Source of the DNA: Lewinellaceae bacterium
Lineage (GTDB): Bacteria > Bacteroidota > Bacteroidia > Chitinophagales > Saprospiraceae
Reading direction: 5' to 3'
Length of the DNA stretch: 37,815 bases
Assembly (NCBI GenBank): GCA_016711435.1
Contig: JADJSY010000068.1
Span: 1-37,815 of the forward strand
The translations under genes and the position numbers were made by a program. Below are positions 26,599 to 37,314 of this stretch, piece by piece. Position 1 is the first letter of the stretch. Each line of letters begins with the position of its first letter. Under the pieces are notes generated by a model. That model had not been told where the DNA came from. It did not search any database and saw only the letters and a program-made list of their open reading frames with translations.

Positions 26599-29500
26599 AT
26601 GAAAACATCCAAATTGCTTTGTCAAGGGTTTGGCCTGTCTTTTTCTACTTTGCTTCTTTCCCGCAATTCAGGTACCCTCTTGTCTGTTGCTTACTTTATT
26701 TTTTTACCCTTCCTGCTTCTTATGCCCAGAATAGTCCGGTTTCACAGTCGGCAAATTCAATGGTGGACCTGCTCACAGGCGATTTTAAGTTGCGTTACCC
26801 ATTGTGACCGTTCCGGGACCGAATGGAGAACAGGCGCCCATCACTTTTAACTATAGCGGGGGAATCCGGATGGACGAACAGGCTTCCTGGCTCGGCCTGG
26901 GTTGGGGTTATGAGCCTGGGGAAATATCGCATTATCCACGAGGTGTTTCGGATGACTGGAATGGGAAAAGAATCACCACGATCACTTCCAATTCTGCACA
27001 AGTGCTGTGGATTTTTTCCGGTGTCCTGCCTACTCTGACCAATCAGGTGACCGAGGATTCTTATTTTTTCGGACCTCTATATTTCAAAAACGACAGAGAT
27101 TATACTAAAAGGGAAAACAAAATGGATGTGGCAACATCGGAATACAAGTTGCCTGCAGGCGCTGGGTTTTCCTTTCCGGACTACGATACGTATCATGTTT
27201 CAGGACCGGGCATAGGTGGAAGTATGTCGCCGAAAATATATGCCTGGGGCGGTTATCATATAGGAGACCAGTCGCGAGAAGATCCCTATATTCATTACCC
27301 GGTATATACCTTTGACGGTTCGAAGCAAGTTCATTTTTATTTTGATGACGATATTAATCAACACAACATAGCGCAGGTATTAGGTACCTATTGGGGAGCA
27401 AACAACACGTCGTCTTCCCCCTTACAATACGATCCGTCGACCAACCGGATCAATACCGGGACGTATGTGGAATATTTCACCAACACTGTTATTAATGCCG
27501 GTTCTGCCGGATTCAAGGATTATCGAATTACGACGGGTATAAAAAGACCGGCTGCCGAATTCGATCCCGATGGTATCGGCGCATTCCGGATCACAACGCC
27601 TGAGGGCAGGGTTTATCATTATTCTCTACCCGTATATATGCTGGAGAATGAAAAAATTACATCCTTTTTTTTAGACAATACCTTTAATCTCGATAATACA
27701 GAGGATAAGAAAGAGATCATTAAGAGAAATCGGTACGCTGTTTCGTGGAAATTGACGGCGGTTACCGGCGTCGATTACGTGGATGCAAATAACAACGGTA
27801 TCGTGGATACGGGCGATACGGGCTACTGGATAGCCTATAATTACGGAAAATGGACCAATGATTTTCGCTGGAAAACGCCTTTTTTCAATTACAATCCGAA
27901 TCAGTACAACAAACGGGAACCGTCCAATTACCGCTATCCAGATTATCAGTTGCAGCAATACAAACGGGAAGGTACCGTCAGCACAGGACAAATGCAGGTT
28001 TACTACCTGAAATCGATTCAAACGGCTACGCACAGCGCGCTGTTTATAAAAGAGATCCGACTGGATGCGCATGCCGAAAAAGAGGCAACCAATACCATTA
28101 CGCCCTTGCTGAGGTTAAGCAGGATCGTGCTGGTTCGGAACGAAAACCTTTTCCTGTTCTCCAATACAGCTTCGCTTCCGTACGACAGCAGGTTCTCGAT
28201 GGCCAAATGCAACCCGTCGAACGTAACGCCGCATATAGGCAATATCAATTCGAATGAAACACCCATAAAGGCCGCCACGCTCGAAGCGGTTGAATTAACG
28301 GGCGATTACGGACTTTGTAAAATGCTGCATAATAACATCAATAATACGTTCACAACAACTTCCGTAATATATAGTAATAACTTCAATACTGAAATATACA
28401 GGAAGTTCGATGAAGGCGCCGCCGCTTCCACTTCAGATGCTGCCAATTCAGGCAAATTGACTTTAAAAGAAGTTAAATTATTCGGACTCAATTATAAAGC
28501 CACAGCCCCTTCATACGTATTCGATTATGCACAGTCCAACGCATCCAAAAATCCGAATTTCAACCCTTTCAGATCGGATTACTGGGGCTATTACAAGAGC
28601 GATTTCAATTTTCAATTCCGCGGGCGCTATACGACCGAAGGTACGATGTCGAACCCCGGCTCGAAAAACAACGTGGATGTCTGGTCTTTGAAAAAGATCA
28701 CGACGCCGCTGGGGGGAGAGATTTTGATCGATTATGAATCTGACGTTTACGAAAAGGTAAGTGACGGGAAAGGGTACGTCTCTCCCAAAAGGTATTTTTT
28801 GATAAAAAGCGCCGTATTGCCGGGCACCGGCTGGCAACCCAATGCGGGCATCGTTTCTGTTAGCAAGGATATCGATGATTTCCTTGCGCTGCCGGGTATA
28901 CAATTCAAAGAGGCTTTTCTTCCTTTCAAGACAGGCTTCGTGGGGAATAATTGTACGGCAATTGCGCGGGCTTACAATTCCGCTCCGAGCAACATACTTA
29001 ATGGTCAGGCCCTTACCCTGACGCCACGCAACAGCACTGCCGATACCCGTGAAGTAGAGTTGAATATAATGTATGCGAACATCAGTAGTTCCATTGGCTG
29101 TGGAACCTATAATCCCGTCTATTCGCCAAAATTCCCGGGCTGGGGATATATAGCGTTAAGGACTTCTTTCGCTTCCCGCGGAGGCGTACGCGTAAAACAA
29201 ATAAGCATTAAAGATCCCGACAACAACCTCTCCTATACCAACGAATATACTTACGAAAACGGTGCTGCCGGTTCGGAACCAACGGATATCACCGCTCTGA
29301 TCGAAGCGCACACCATAGGCAAAAGCAATTATGCCAATGATCCGTGCATGCCGCCGGCAGTAGTGATGTACGGTAAAGTAACGGTAAGATCAAAAAGTTT
29401 GCAGAATACCTACAATGGCAAATCCGAATACAGGTTTGACAATATGTACGATCGGTCCGTGTCATACCGTCAAATAGGCCCCGAGCCACCCGATACGAAC

Positions 29501-31073
29501 GCATTGATACCATGCTCCACTGCCAAAATTGAAACCTTCACCACGGTGTGGGAATGTATAGGTGCACTTGGCCGCCCCTTAAGCGTTACACATTTTGACA
29601 ATAATGACAATATCGTCAGTTCCGAACTTTATGAGTATTACCCAGGCAGTCCGGATGCTTCGCCATCCTTAACCGAGACGTTTATCCACCAACTAAAAAG
29701 ACGAAGGCGGGCACCCTTACAACCCGCCTTGTATAGTGCAGGATTTACTGCTCAATATGAGTTTTAAAAAAATGCAATGTAAAAACCGGCTCAGAAAAAA
29801 AACGGTATACAGGGATGGAATAAGTACAACGGAAGAAATACTGGCATTCGACCCTTCCACCGGTATGCCTATGTGGGTGCGTATCACCGATCCGACAACC
29901 GGTATTACGGAAACACACACCTCCTTCGCATATATGCAGGCAGGGTATGCTGATATGGGTACCAAAGCGAAAAACCCTGCCGCAAAAAATCTGTTGCTCG
30001 CCCCGTATAAGGTCACCGTTTACCGGGATAAAATTATGCGCGACGTCTATAATAACCTCGTCGGCAGCGGCAATCCCCAATTGATCGGGGGCTCCAAGAC
30101 GCTCTGGCGCCAAATGCTGCCGAAGCGCCGGTTTGACAATCAGGCGAATAAATACGCTGTTCAAACGATTGCTTCGCCCGATTGGAAATCATATAAAACC
30201 TATGTTTTTAATGGCGATGCCAATGATGCCAATTGGCGGGAAACGGGCGAAACGACCTTGTTTAACAGGCGAAACGCCCTGCTGGAATCCAAAAGCGGCG
30301 TATCAAACCGGTATTCCGCTGTGAAACTGGGCTATGATCAACAATACCCGCTTTGTGAAGTAAACGATGCCCGATACGCTGATTTTGCCTTTAGCGGTTT
30401 TGAAGATCAGGAAACGGTGGCTCCCGGTGTTACACATTTTGGAGGGGAAATCACCCAAGGGCAAATGCGCTTTGCAGGGGATGCCGGCGTGAGTCCGCAT
30501 ACCGGTAATTTTTTGGCAAAAGTAGGCGCCGATGTGTTTGGACCAGGCTATTTCACCGCTGAAATTAAGCCCGGAAGGAGTTACCGTGTGTCTGCGTGGG
30601 TGCATAAAAACAGTCCTGCAACGGCATCGCTTGTAGTGAGTTTGGATGGTAGTCACAGCAAAACTGGCTTCAGGGGCGATGTGTCCATATATAAAAACAT
30701 TCTGAAATCTGACCCCTCGAATACAACGGTAGGAGATTGGATACTGATGACACTGGTGGTGGATGTTCCTGCGGATTATGTTCCGAGCGGCGGCCAGTTG
30801 AATGATTTCAGGGCATACCTATATAACCCGGGTACCACTGCCGGAGATGCATATTTTGATGATTTTGCCATCAGACCTTTGGATGCGGCATTTAACGGCA
30901 ACGTCATGGATGAAAAGACCGGAAGAATGCTTGCAACGCTCGATTACCACAATTTTGCAACCAGGTATACATACGATAATGAAGGACGGATCAGTGAAAT
31001 ATGGGTGGAAACCGCTACAGACGGCTGGAAACTCAAACAGAGCAATACCTACAAATTCAAACGCTCTTATTAA
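26599..31073 (+). CDS. Large secreted cocoon-like RHS partner protein (three apparent frameshifts)
   Basis: About 1490 aa, secreted. The signal peptide starts at 26599 (MKTSKLL, then a hydrophobic run to YAQNSPVSQS). The text SANSMVDLLTGDFKLRYPL, then TVPGPNGEQAPITFNYSGGI and MDEQASWLGLGWGYEPGEIS, matches the start of SpvB/TcaC/RHS-type beta-cocoon proteins (compare the fold of TcB). The rest is a long beta-rich chain with TYDNEGRISEI at the end. A middle region holds a jelly-roll-like segment (FEDQETVAPGVTHFGGEITQG, GRSYRVSAWV). Breaks lie in the T7 run at 26699-26705, at about 26804 (one G missing) and in the A5 run at 29695-29699. The gene is followed 11 nt later by the RHS core gene, so they are surely cotranscribed. 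Role in building a cocoon with the next protein is inferred. Confidence 0.75.
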
Positions 31074-31084
31074 ATCGAATCCAA

Positions 31085-34000
31085 ATGAAATACCTCCGGA
31101 ATATATCACTGGCAGCGGCCATGCTGATCGCAGCAAACAGCCACGGCCAATCCAACTGGGCAGACGTCAAGTTGTATGACAACAATGGGGCCGTCATGAG
31201 CCAAACCAGATCGTACATGGATGCGCTCGGCAGAACCGTTCAGGAACAATCCCTGGATATTACGAACGGAAATGTGCTGGCTAATCAACCCGTATTTGAT
31301 GCCTTCGGGCGACCGGTTTTACAAACGCTCACTGCTCCGGTATTTCAAACGACCCTGAATTATAAGGACAAATTCACGGAAGATGCATCGGGCAACAATT
31401 ATTCGTGGGACGATTTTGACAAGCCCAATACTACGGTGCCGACTCCGGTCAGTAAATAAACCCAACCTGTCAAAATACAGCGCAGGGCTCCGCAGGATGG
31501 TATTACAGCAACAGCAAGACTTTCGAGCCTTACGTGCCCGTTTCGGCTTTCCTTATAGCAGGGTTGAATTTTACGCCGATCCCTCGAAAGGTAAAAGGGT
31601 GACAACACCTGAAGAAAAATGTATCACGGGTAGCGGCCGCGAACAAAAACGTACTACATGTCCAATGCAGGGGAACTGTATTACGCTGGTTACAAAGGTT
31701 CTGCAATATTGGGCATGGAGGATAATACCGCGCTTTTTTCTGCAAATGAAAATTTACAGGCAACAAAAACCGTAAGCGTCGATCCCGACAACAAAGTATC
31801 CGTTGTTTATCAAACACTTTCCGGACAAACGATCGCCACTTGTCTGAGTGGCCAGCCGCTCACTCAAAAGGTAATGCAAACGATGTCTTATGCGGGCGAA
31901 CGAGGCGTCAGTCTACATTTGCCTCCTGCTTGTAACAGTACGTTGAAATTCCCCATACCGGCAGAGGCCTGGTCGCATGGGATACGCGATCAGTTCAACG
32001 GCTCTGGTACGGCCCAGATCGATTATAAAATTACAGACCTTTCAACCGGAAAATTGCTGACCCCGGGAACAGACTACACCTTTAACCGCAACAACAGGGT
32101 AGTGACGTTTAAGCCGAATTATCAAAACAGGCATCTTTTCCTGCGGGTCAGTTTCAATTATAACGCAGCCAATTCAGGTAAAAGGAGTGATCTGGCGGTA
32201 TCATACGAACTGGATTACGATTACTGGTCCCTGAGTTTTTATGACACGAAAGGGCAGTTGGTACGCTCCGTACCTCCCCATGCTATCAATTGCAATTACA
32301 ACCCCCTGGCAAACAATACGCTTACTAATAGTTATTCCACTTATGACATACTTGCAAAAGGACCGGCGGTCAATCAGTTATTGGAAACCACATCGCTTGC
32401 ATCGCAGGGTGGATTTGACCAGAATCTGTTTTATTCCGTGCAGGCTTTATCAAAACCCAATGGCTCCTCCGGTGGAACCGGCAGTCAAAGTACGCGTAGC
32501 AGTTTGAATGCTGTCTCCGTCAGTGGCGATCCGATCGATAACGCTTCCATTATATCGGCGATAGAAAGTGCCGGCGTGCAAACCAGGCAATTCTATGATT
32601 TGAATCTGACGGATCCTGACATGATCCATTTTTGGGGAAAAGTAGAGCTGACATTTCACCATGGACACAGATCAGTTCGGGCGCGCTGTTCCGATCCAGG
32701 AGGTTCCCAAGAGTACGCTATACCTACAGGCCAGTTATTGGTTTAATTTACAAAACCGGCTATTGCACCAGCAATATAAACGTGAACCCCTATCCGGGCT
32801 GGGATGCGCATTTCGCAGTTCCGCAAAGTATTTTATCCAATTACTCGAAGGTTGAATTACGACTGATAGATATTGCCGTACGCGGTTTGCATTACGACAA
32901 TTCGGGAAGCGGATTGCTGGGAGATCAGTTAATTGCAAATAATCTGATCGACAACGCTTTTTCCAATATCAGAATGGGTGTTACGACACAGTTGAGCAGT
33001 TATCCGACTCCTAGTCCCTATTATGTAAATCTGAGTTCCGGCATATCCTATAATAAATTGGGCTGGCCCATTAAAAGCATATCGCCCGATGAAGGAGAGG
33101 TACATGTTATTTACGATACCGAAGGAAAATTGCGTTTTAAACAAAATGCCCGGCAATTGGCTGATGGCGGCCTCTTTAATTATTTCCGTGTAGACCGGGC
33201 CGGTCGTATCGTCGAAACGGGCAATTCAACCCCAATCTCAGAGTAACAGGCCCGGTTGTGCATTTTCAGCCCTATGATGCTGCTGGAGACCATCCCAACC
33301 CTCTCATTTCCAACAGTGTTCACACCGTGGTCGATATCACACAAGCCGGCTGGCGCGCATACGACAACCACTGCACACAGCAAAGTTGGTTTACTTATGA
33401 CCAGGTACAGAACGATTTTCCAGCAACGCTCACAGGATATAGCCAGCGATATGCGGATGGCCAACTTGTAAAATCCTCGAATACTTATGGAACTTCCTGG
33501 TATGGCTACGACGACGACGGCGCCAATACTTGGGTAGTCCGCTCCATCAATGATCTCGGTACCAAAACGGTCAATTATTATTACACGAAGGAAGGCCAAT
33601 TAGACAAGATCGATTATCAAAAAGAAGTGCCGGCGGAACGTTTTGTACATCAATATGTGTACGATGCCAACAAACGTCCTGTTGAGGTCAAAACCAGTCT
33701 GGATAATGCGGTATTTACGTCGAATCAATCGCTTCAATACTACCTCCACGGCGCTTTGAAACGCACGGAACTGGGCGGGACGCTTCAGGGACTCGATTAC
33801 GTATATACTGCCAGCGGGCGGCTGAAAAGCGTCAACGCTCCCACCCTTACCAACCGTGACCCCGGCAAAGACGGCTATCCGGGAACCCACGCCGGATTTA
33901 AAAAGGACGTTTTCGGTTTTACGCTGGACTATTTTACCGGCGACTACGTGCGAAAAAACACATTCATAGATACCTACACCCCCAATACTATCAACAGAAC

Positions 34001-36033
34001 GGATGGGTTCCAGGAGCAATTCAGCGGCGCCATCCGCGCCATGCGCTGGCAAACATTGCTGCCTGCCGGCGCCTCGGCTTCTACCGCCTTTCCTTCTGGT
34101 ATGCTCCAGTACCTGTATCGCTACGACGCCCGGAACCAATTAAGCGAAGCCGTTTTTGGAAAAGCCGGGCCGGTACTTTGAACGGGCCTACTGCCGGTAC
34201 CAGCCCAACGTTTACAGCGGAACCAAATGCCTATCGGATCAATAATATGTCGTACGATAAAGCGGGCAATATAAAGACCTTGAAAAGACAGGGAAAACCG
34301 GGCGCCCTGCCTATGGACGATCTGAATTACAACTACGCTGCAACATTGCCCAATCGCCTCACTTCCGTAACCGACAATGCCGCTGCAGGCGCCTACAAGG
34401 ATGATCTGGAATCCCAGGCTGCTAATAACTACCTCTACAATGGTATCGGACAGTTGATAACCGATGTGATGGCTGATCAAAATTACGCTTATGACCCGGC
34501 AGGTAATGTGACGGCCATTACGCACTCGAATGGAACGCCCGTGCTTCGCTTCGAATACAACGAAACAGGCTTGCGCCAACGAAAAGTTACATATGATAAC
34601 AGCGGAAATGAATTAAAAAGTACGTGGTACGTATACGGCTCGGAAGGCAGCCTGATGAGCGTTTACGAAACCCAGGCTGGCGCTACCATCCAAACGGAAT
34701 TGCCGGTATACGGCATGGGCAGAGCGGGCGTTTACGACAAAGGCAGCAACAGTTATACTTATGAATTGACCGATCATCTGGGCAACGTACGCGCCACTGT
34801 CCGCCAGAATGCCGGCGTTGCCGAAGTGCTGCTTTTCAATGATTATTACCCGCACGGCTCGGTCATGCCGGGACGGAATTTCAGTACTGCTCTACCGTAT
34901 CGTTTTGATTATCAGGGACAGGAAAGGACGTGGAAACGGGATTCAGCAATTTTGAATTGCGGCAGTACGACGGCCGCCTCGGGCGCTGGTTCAACCCCGA
35001 CCCCATGGGGCAATATCATTCGCCTTACCTGGCGATGGGGAATAATCCGGTTTCCTACCTTGACCCCACCGGCGGCTGGGATAGCGATGACGGATATACG
35101 CACCATATGGACGGAGTAATGGCGTGGATGGAAGAATTTGGAATGAGCGAGTTCGATAGAAACTTTTTTGGATTCCCCGGGCCGTTTGGAGGCAGTTTTG
35201 GTGCTGATGGAATGTTCACTGCCAATGAAACCTGGGTTTCGGACGTACATGAACTCTGGAAAAAGTTACAAGAGTCAAAAGACTATGTAGGCTACTACGT
35301 CGATGCTAAAACCGGCAAAACGATTCCCAATCAAACCATAGAGGTTGTCGGATACCGTTCGGATATGATGTATGAGCATATAAAAAACAAAGCGAAGGAT
35401 GTATACAACATGGCTTCCGTAGCTGCACAACTTGCCAGCGAGACACTTATCGACCACGCGGCAAAATTTATTTTTGGGCCTTTAGCAGACGCTTACGGTG
35501 CATATAAACGTAATCCGTCTCAATACCTGGGGGTCGGAGTGAGTGGCAGTGGCTTTTTCGGTCCGGGCGTAGGACTGGATTATCAGTATGGTTATGTTAA
35601 AGGAGAAGGTTATGTCCAATCCAGTTCGTTTCAAATAGGTGCAGGCTCTCCCGGCGCATCGGTCGGCCTTTCATTAAACGCTATGTATACCAATTTGCCG
35701 GTAGGACAAAGAAGCAGTAGTTTAACTTCCGGTGCATCTTACCTACTTCAGGGAGGATTCTCGCCAGGGGTGTTGGGGATTTCAGGCGGGCTATCCACTG
35801 ACATATCGGGAAAAAATGGCGCCGTAAGTTATGGCTCAAATTGGACGGGATTTTCAATATCATCTACCTTCGGAACCCTGGGTGCGTCTTTATCCGCAAC
35901 CGTTTCAAACACTTATTGGGGAAAAACAACCGCAGGAACAAATCCGATTATGGAGCACGTAATGACTCGTCAGCCTTATTATCCTTTTAGCAACCAAAGT
36001 ATAGAGCGACTCAGGTCGCTGTTGAAAAATTAA
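31085..36033 (+). CDS. RHS-repeat core protein with variable C-terminal tail (many apparent frameshifts)
   Basis: About 1650 aa once frames are joined. Start MKYLRNISLAAAMLIAANSH with a signal peptide ending at GQS. The N-terminal part (YDNNGAVMSQTRSYMDALGR, TVQEQSLDITN, VFDAFGRPVLQT) is the DUF6443-like head of Bacteroidota RHS proteins. YD-type repeats follow (YDTEGKLRFKQNARQL, YDANKRPVEVKT, YDKAGNIKTLKRQG, YAYDPAGNVTAI). The RHS core is DHLGNVRATV, YYPHGSVMPGR, YDGRLGRWFNPDPMGQYHSP, NPVSYLDPTGG, ending near 35076. The tail (35077-36033, about 318 aa) starts acidic and aromatic and ends Gly/Ser-rich with alternating hydrophobics (GVGVSGSGFFGPGVGLDYQY). I cannot assign the tail to a toxin family. 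Frame breaks: about 31453, 31486, 31546, 31645, 32690-32755, 33215, 34165, 34925, all small. No immunity-like gene follows. Confidence 0.8.
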
Positions 36034-36058
36034 TTTAAATAACCAAACCACACACCAC

Positions 36059-37055
36059 ATGAAAAAACAAATCAATTCAAAACGCGCCCGGCGATCACCC
36101 CGTTTTTGAAGGCGGCAACAAGGCGATTCAACTTTCCGACCCGGCCTGGCTGCATATCCGGGGCGCCGTGGAAAGTGGAACTGTAGGAACACAGGAAGTT
36201 ACAGAAGTACTGGAAGTGTATCCGAATCCGTTTGTAGAAGAGTTGTTTTTCGGGAACCCGCCTGCTGGGGCACTTGCTGGGCTGCACTTTTCGCTATATA
36301 ATACACAAGGGCATAGCGTCTTTCAGGGAAAACCTGCCGGTAATTGCCTAAGGCTGCCGGTCCTGCCTGTAGGCATTTACTTCCTGTCGCGTTACAGCAA
36401 ACTAAAAATGGCGTTTGTGCTGGTACTGCTGGCACTGCTGCTTTTTGTCGCCAATATTTTTGAAAAAGAACAGATGGAACGGATGGATCAGTCTTTTTTA
36501 TCCATCTACGAAGACAGGCTGGTGCCGGCTACCTCTATTTTTGAAATCCGCGAAAACCTGTACCGGAAAAGAGAATTGCTGAAAGAGAGCCTCCAGCCCC
36601 TACATGCACCCGCTACAAGTCGTCAGGCAGGCATCGATTCCTGCAACCGGGATATTCATCAACTCCTGACGGCATATAAAAAGACGTATTTTCTGGAAAA
36701 CGAGACCGCCGTCTTACAGAATTTCGAGTCCGACCTGCAGGCGTATGACCGGCTGGAGCAAACCATTTTGCAGCAGATTAGTATGGGAAACATGCCCCAG
36801 GCGCAGCAGATATATGAGCGGGATGCTGTGCCGCATTTTAAAACGGCCGTATTGAAAGTTGCCGAACTGAACCAGATTCAGTCGGAGATAGGAAAGGAGA
36901 TGCTTTCGCACTCCAAAAAATCAATGGCCAGTTTTCTGCTGTTGTCCGACCTGGAGACTGCGCTGATAGTCATCTTCCTCGTCATTGCGCAAATATTGAT
37001 ATATGCGTCGAGGGCTTTATCGCGCAACCGGACGGAACCTTTTAGTGTGAATTAG
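36059..37055 (+). pseudogene. Chimeric ORF: T9SS sorting-domain remnant fused to a four-helix-bundle membrane sensor
   Basis: The open frame runs from 36063 to 37055. The first part (GDHPVFEGGNKAIQLSDPAW, LEVYPNPFVEELFF, LYNTQGHSVFQGKPAGN, LPVLPVGIYFL) is the end of a T9SS-secreted protein lacking its body and its own final strand. It joins in frame, near 36394, to YSKLKMAFVLVLLALLLFVA, a complete MCP-type four-helix-bundle protein with two membrane helices (36400-36465 and about 36950-37005) and helices between. The start codon of the second gene is lost at the junction. An ATG at 36059 opens in a different frame (MKKQINSK). T9SS cargo and an inner-membrane sensor cannot sensibly be one protein, so I read this as a deletion junction or an assembly joint. 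Antitoxin-like gene convergent, overlapping by 14 nt. Confidence 0.65.
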
Positions 37056-37278
37056 GGGTATTGCGTTCCCATTCTCTACGACTCTCAGTGATATGTTGTT
37101 GAAGAGATTCTCCTGCTTTTTTTGAAAGTTTGCCTGCATATTTGTCAGAGAGTAAACCTGCCGGGTTTTGTCGAGGGCACTTAGTTTTAAGGCAACTTGT
37201 GTAAGCAATCTTCAGGCGTTCCAGTAGTGGTACAGCCTTGGGATCTTGTTCATGTTTAATGTCGATGACGAGTTGCAT
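37042..37278 (-). CDS. Small antitoxin-like protein (orphan)
   Basis: A 78-aa protein MQLVIDIKHEQDPKAVPLLE ... SDKYAGKLSKKAGESLQQHI ... ESRREWERNT. The last 30 residues (KYAGKLS, then SRREWERN) closely resemble the C-termini of small Bacteroidota type II antitoxins that partner PIN-domain toxins. The N-terminal strand MQLVIDI fits the same group. The start at 37278 was chosen because MQLV is the family-like start; the frame is open upstream as the antisense of the CHAT gene. No toxin gene follows: downstream is the convergent four-helix-bundle ORF, whose end it overlaps. It is divergent from the EAD11-CHAT gene, only 36 nt away. The class is recognised by pattern, not proven. Confidence 0.55.
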   Translation of the reverse strand: MQLVIDIKHEQDPKAVPLLERLKIAYTSCLKTKCPRQNPAGLLSDKYAGKLSKKAGESLQQHITESRREWERNTPNSH

Positions 37279-37314
37279 AGACGATTTTTTACAAAATACG
37301 ATTTTGATTTCAAC

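Noticed and set aside
26599..36033. A complete Tc toxin (TcA-TcB-TcC) locus
   Set aside because: No TcA-like pore gene is present, and both proteins carry signal peptides; only the cocoon/RHS resemblance is supported.
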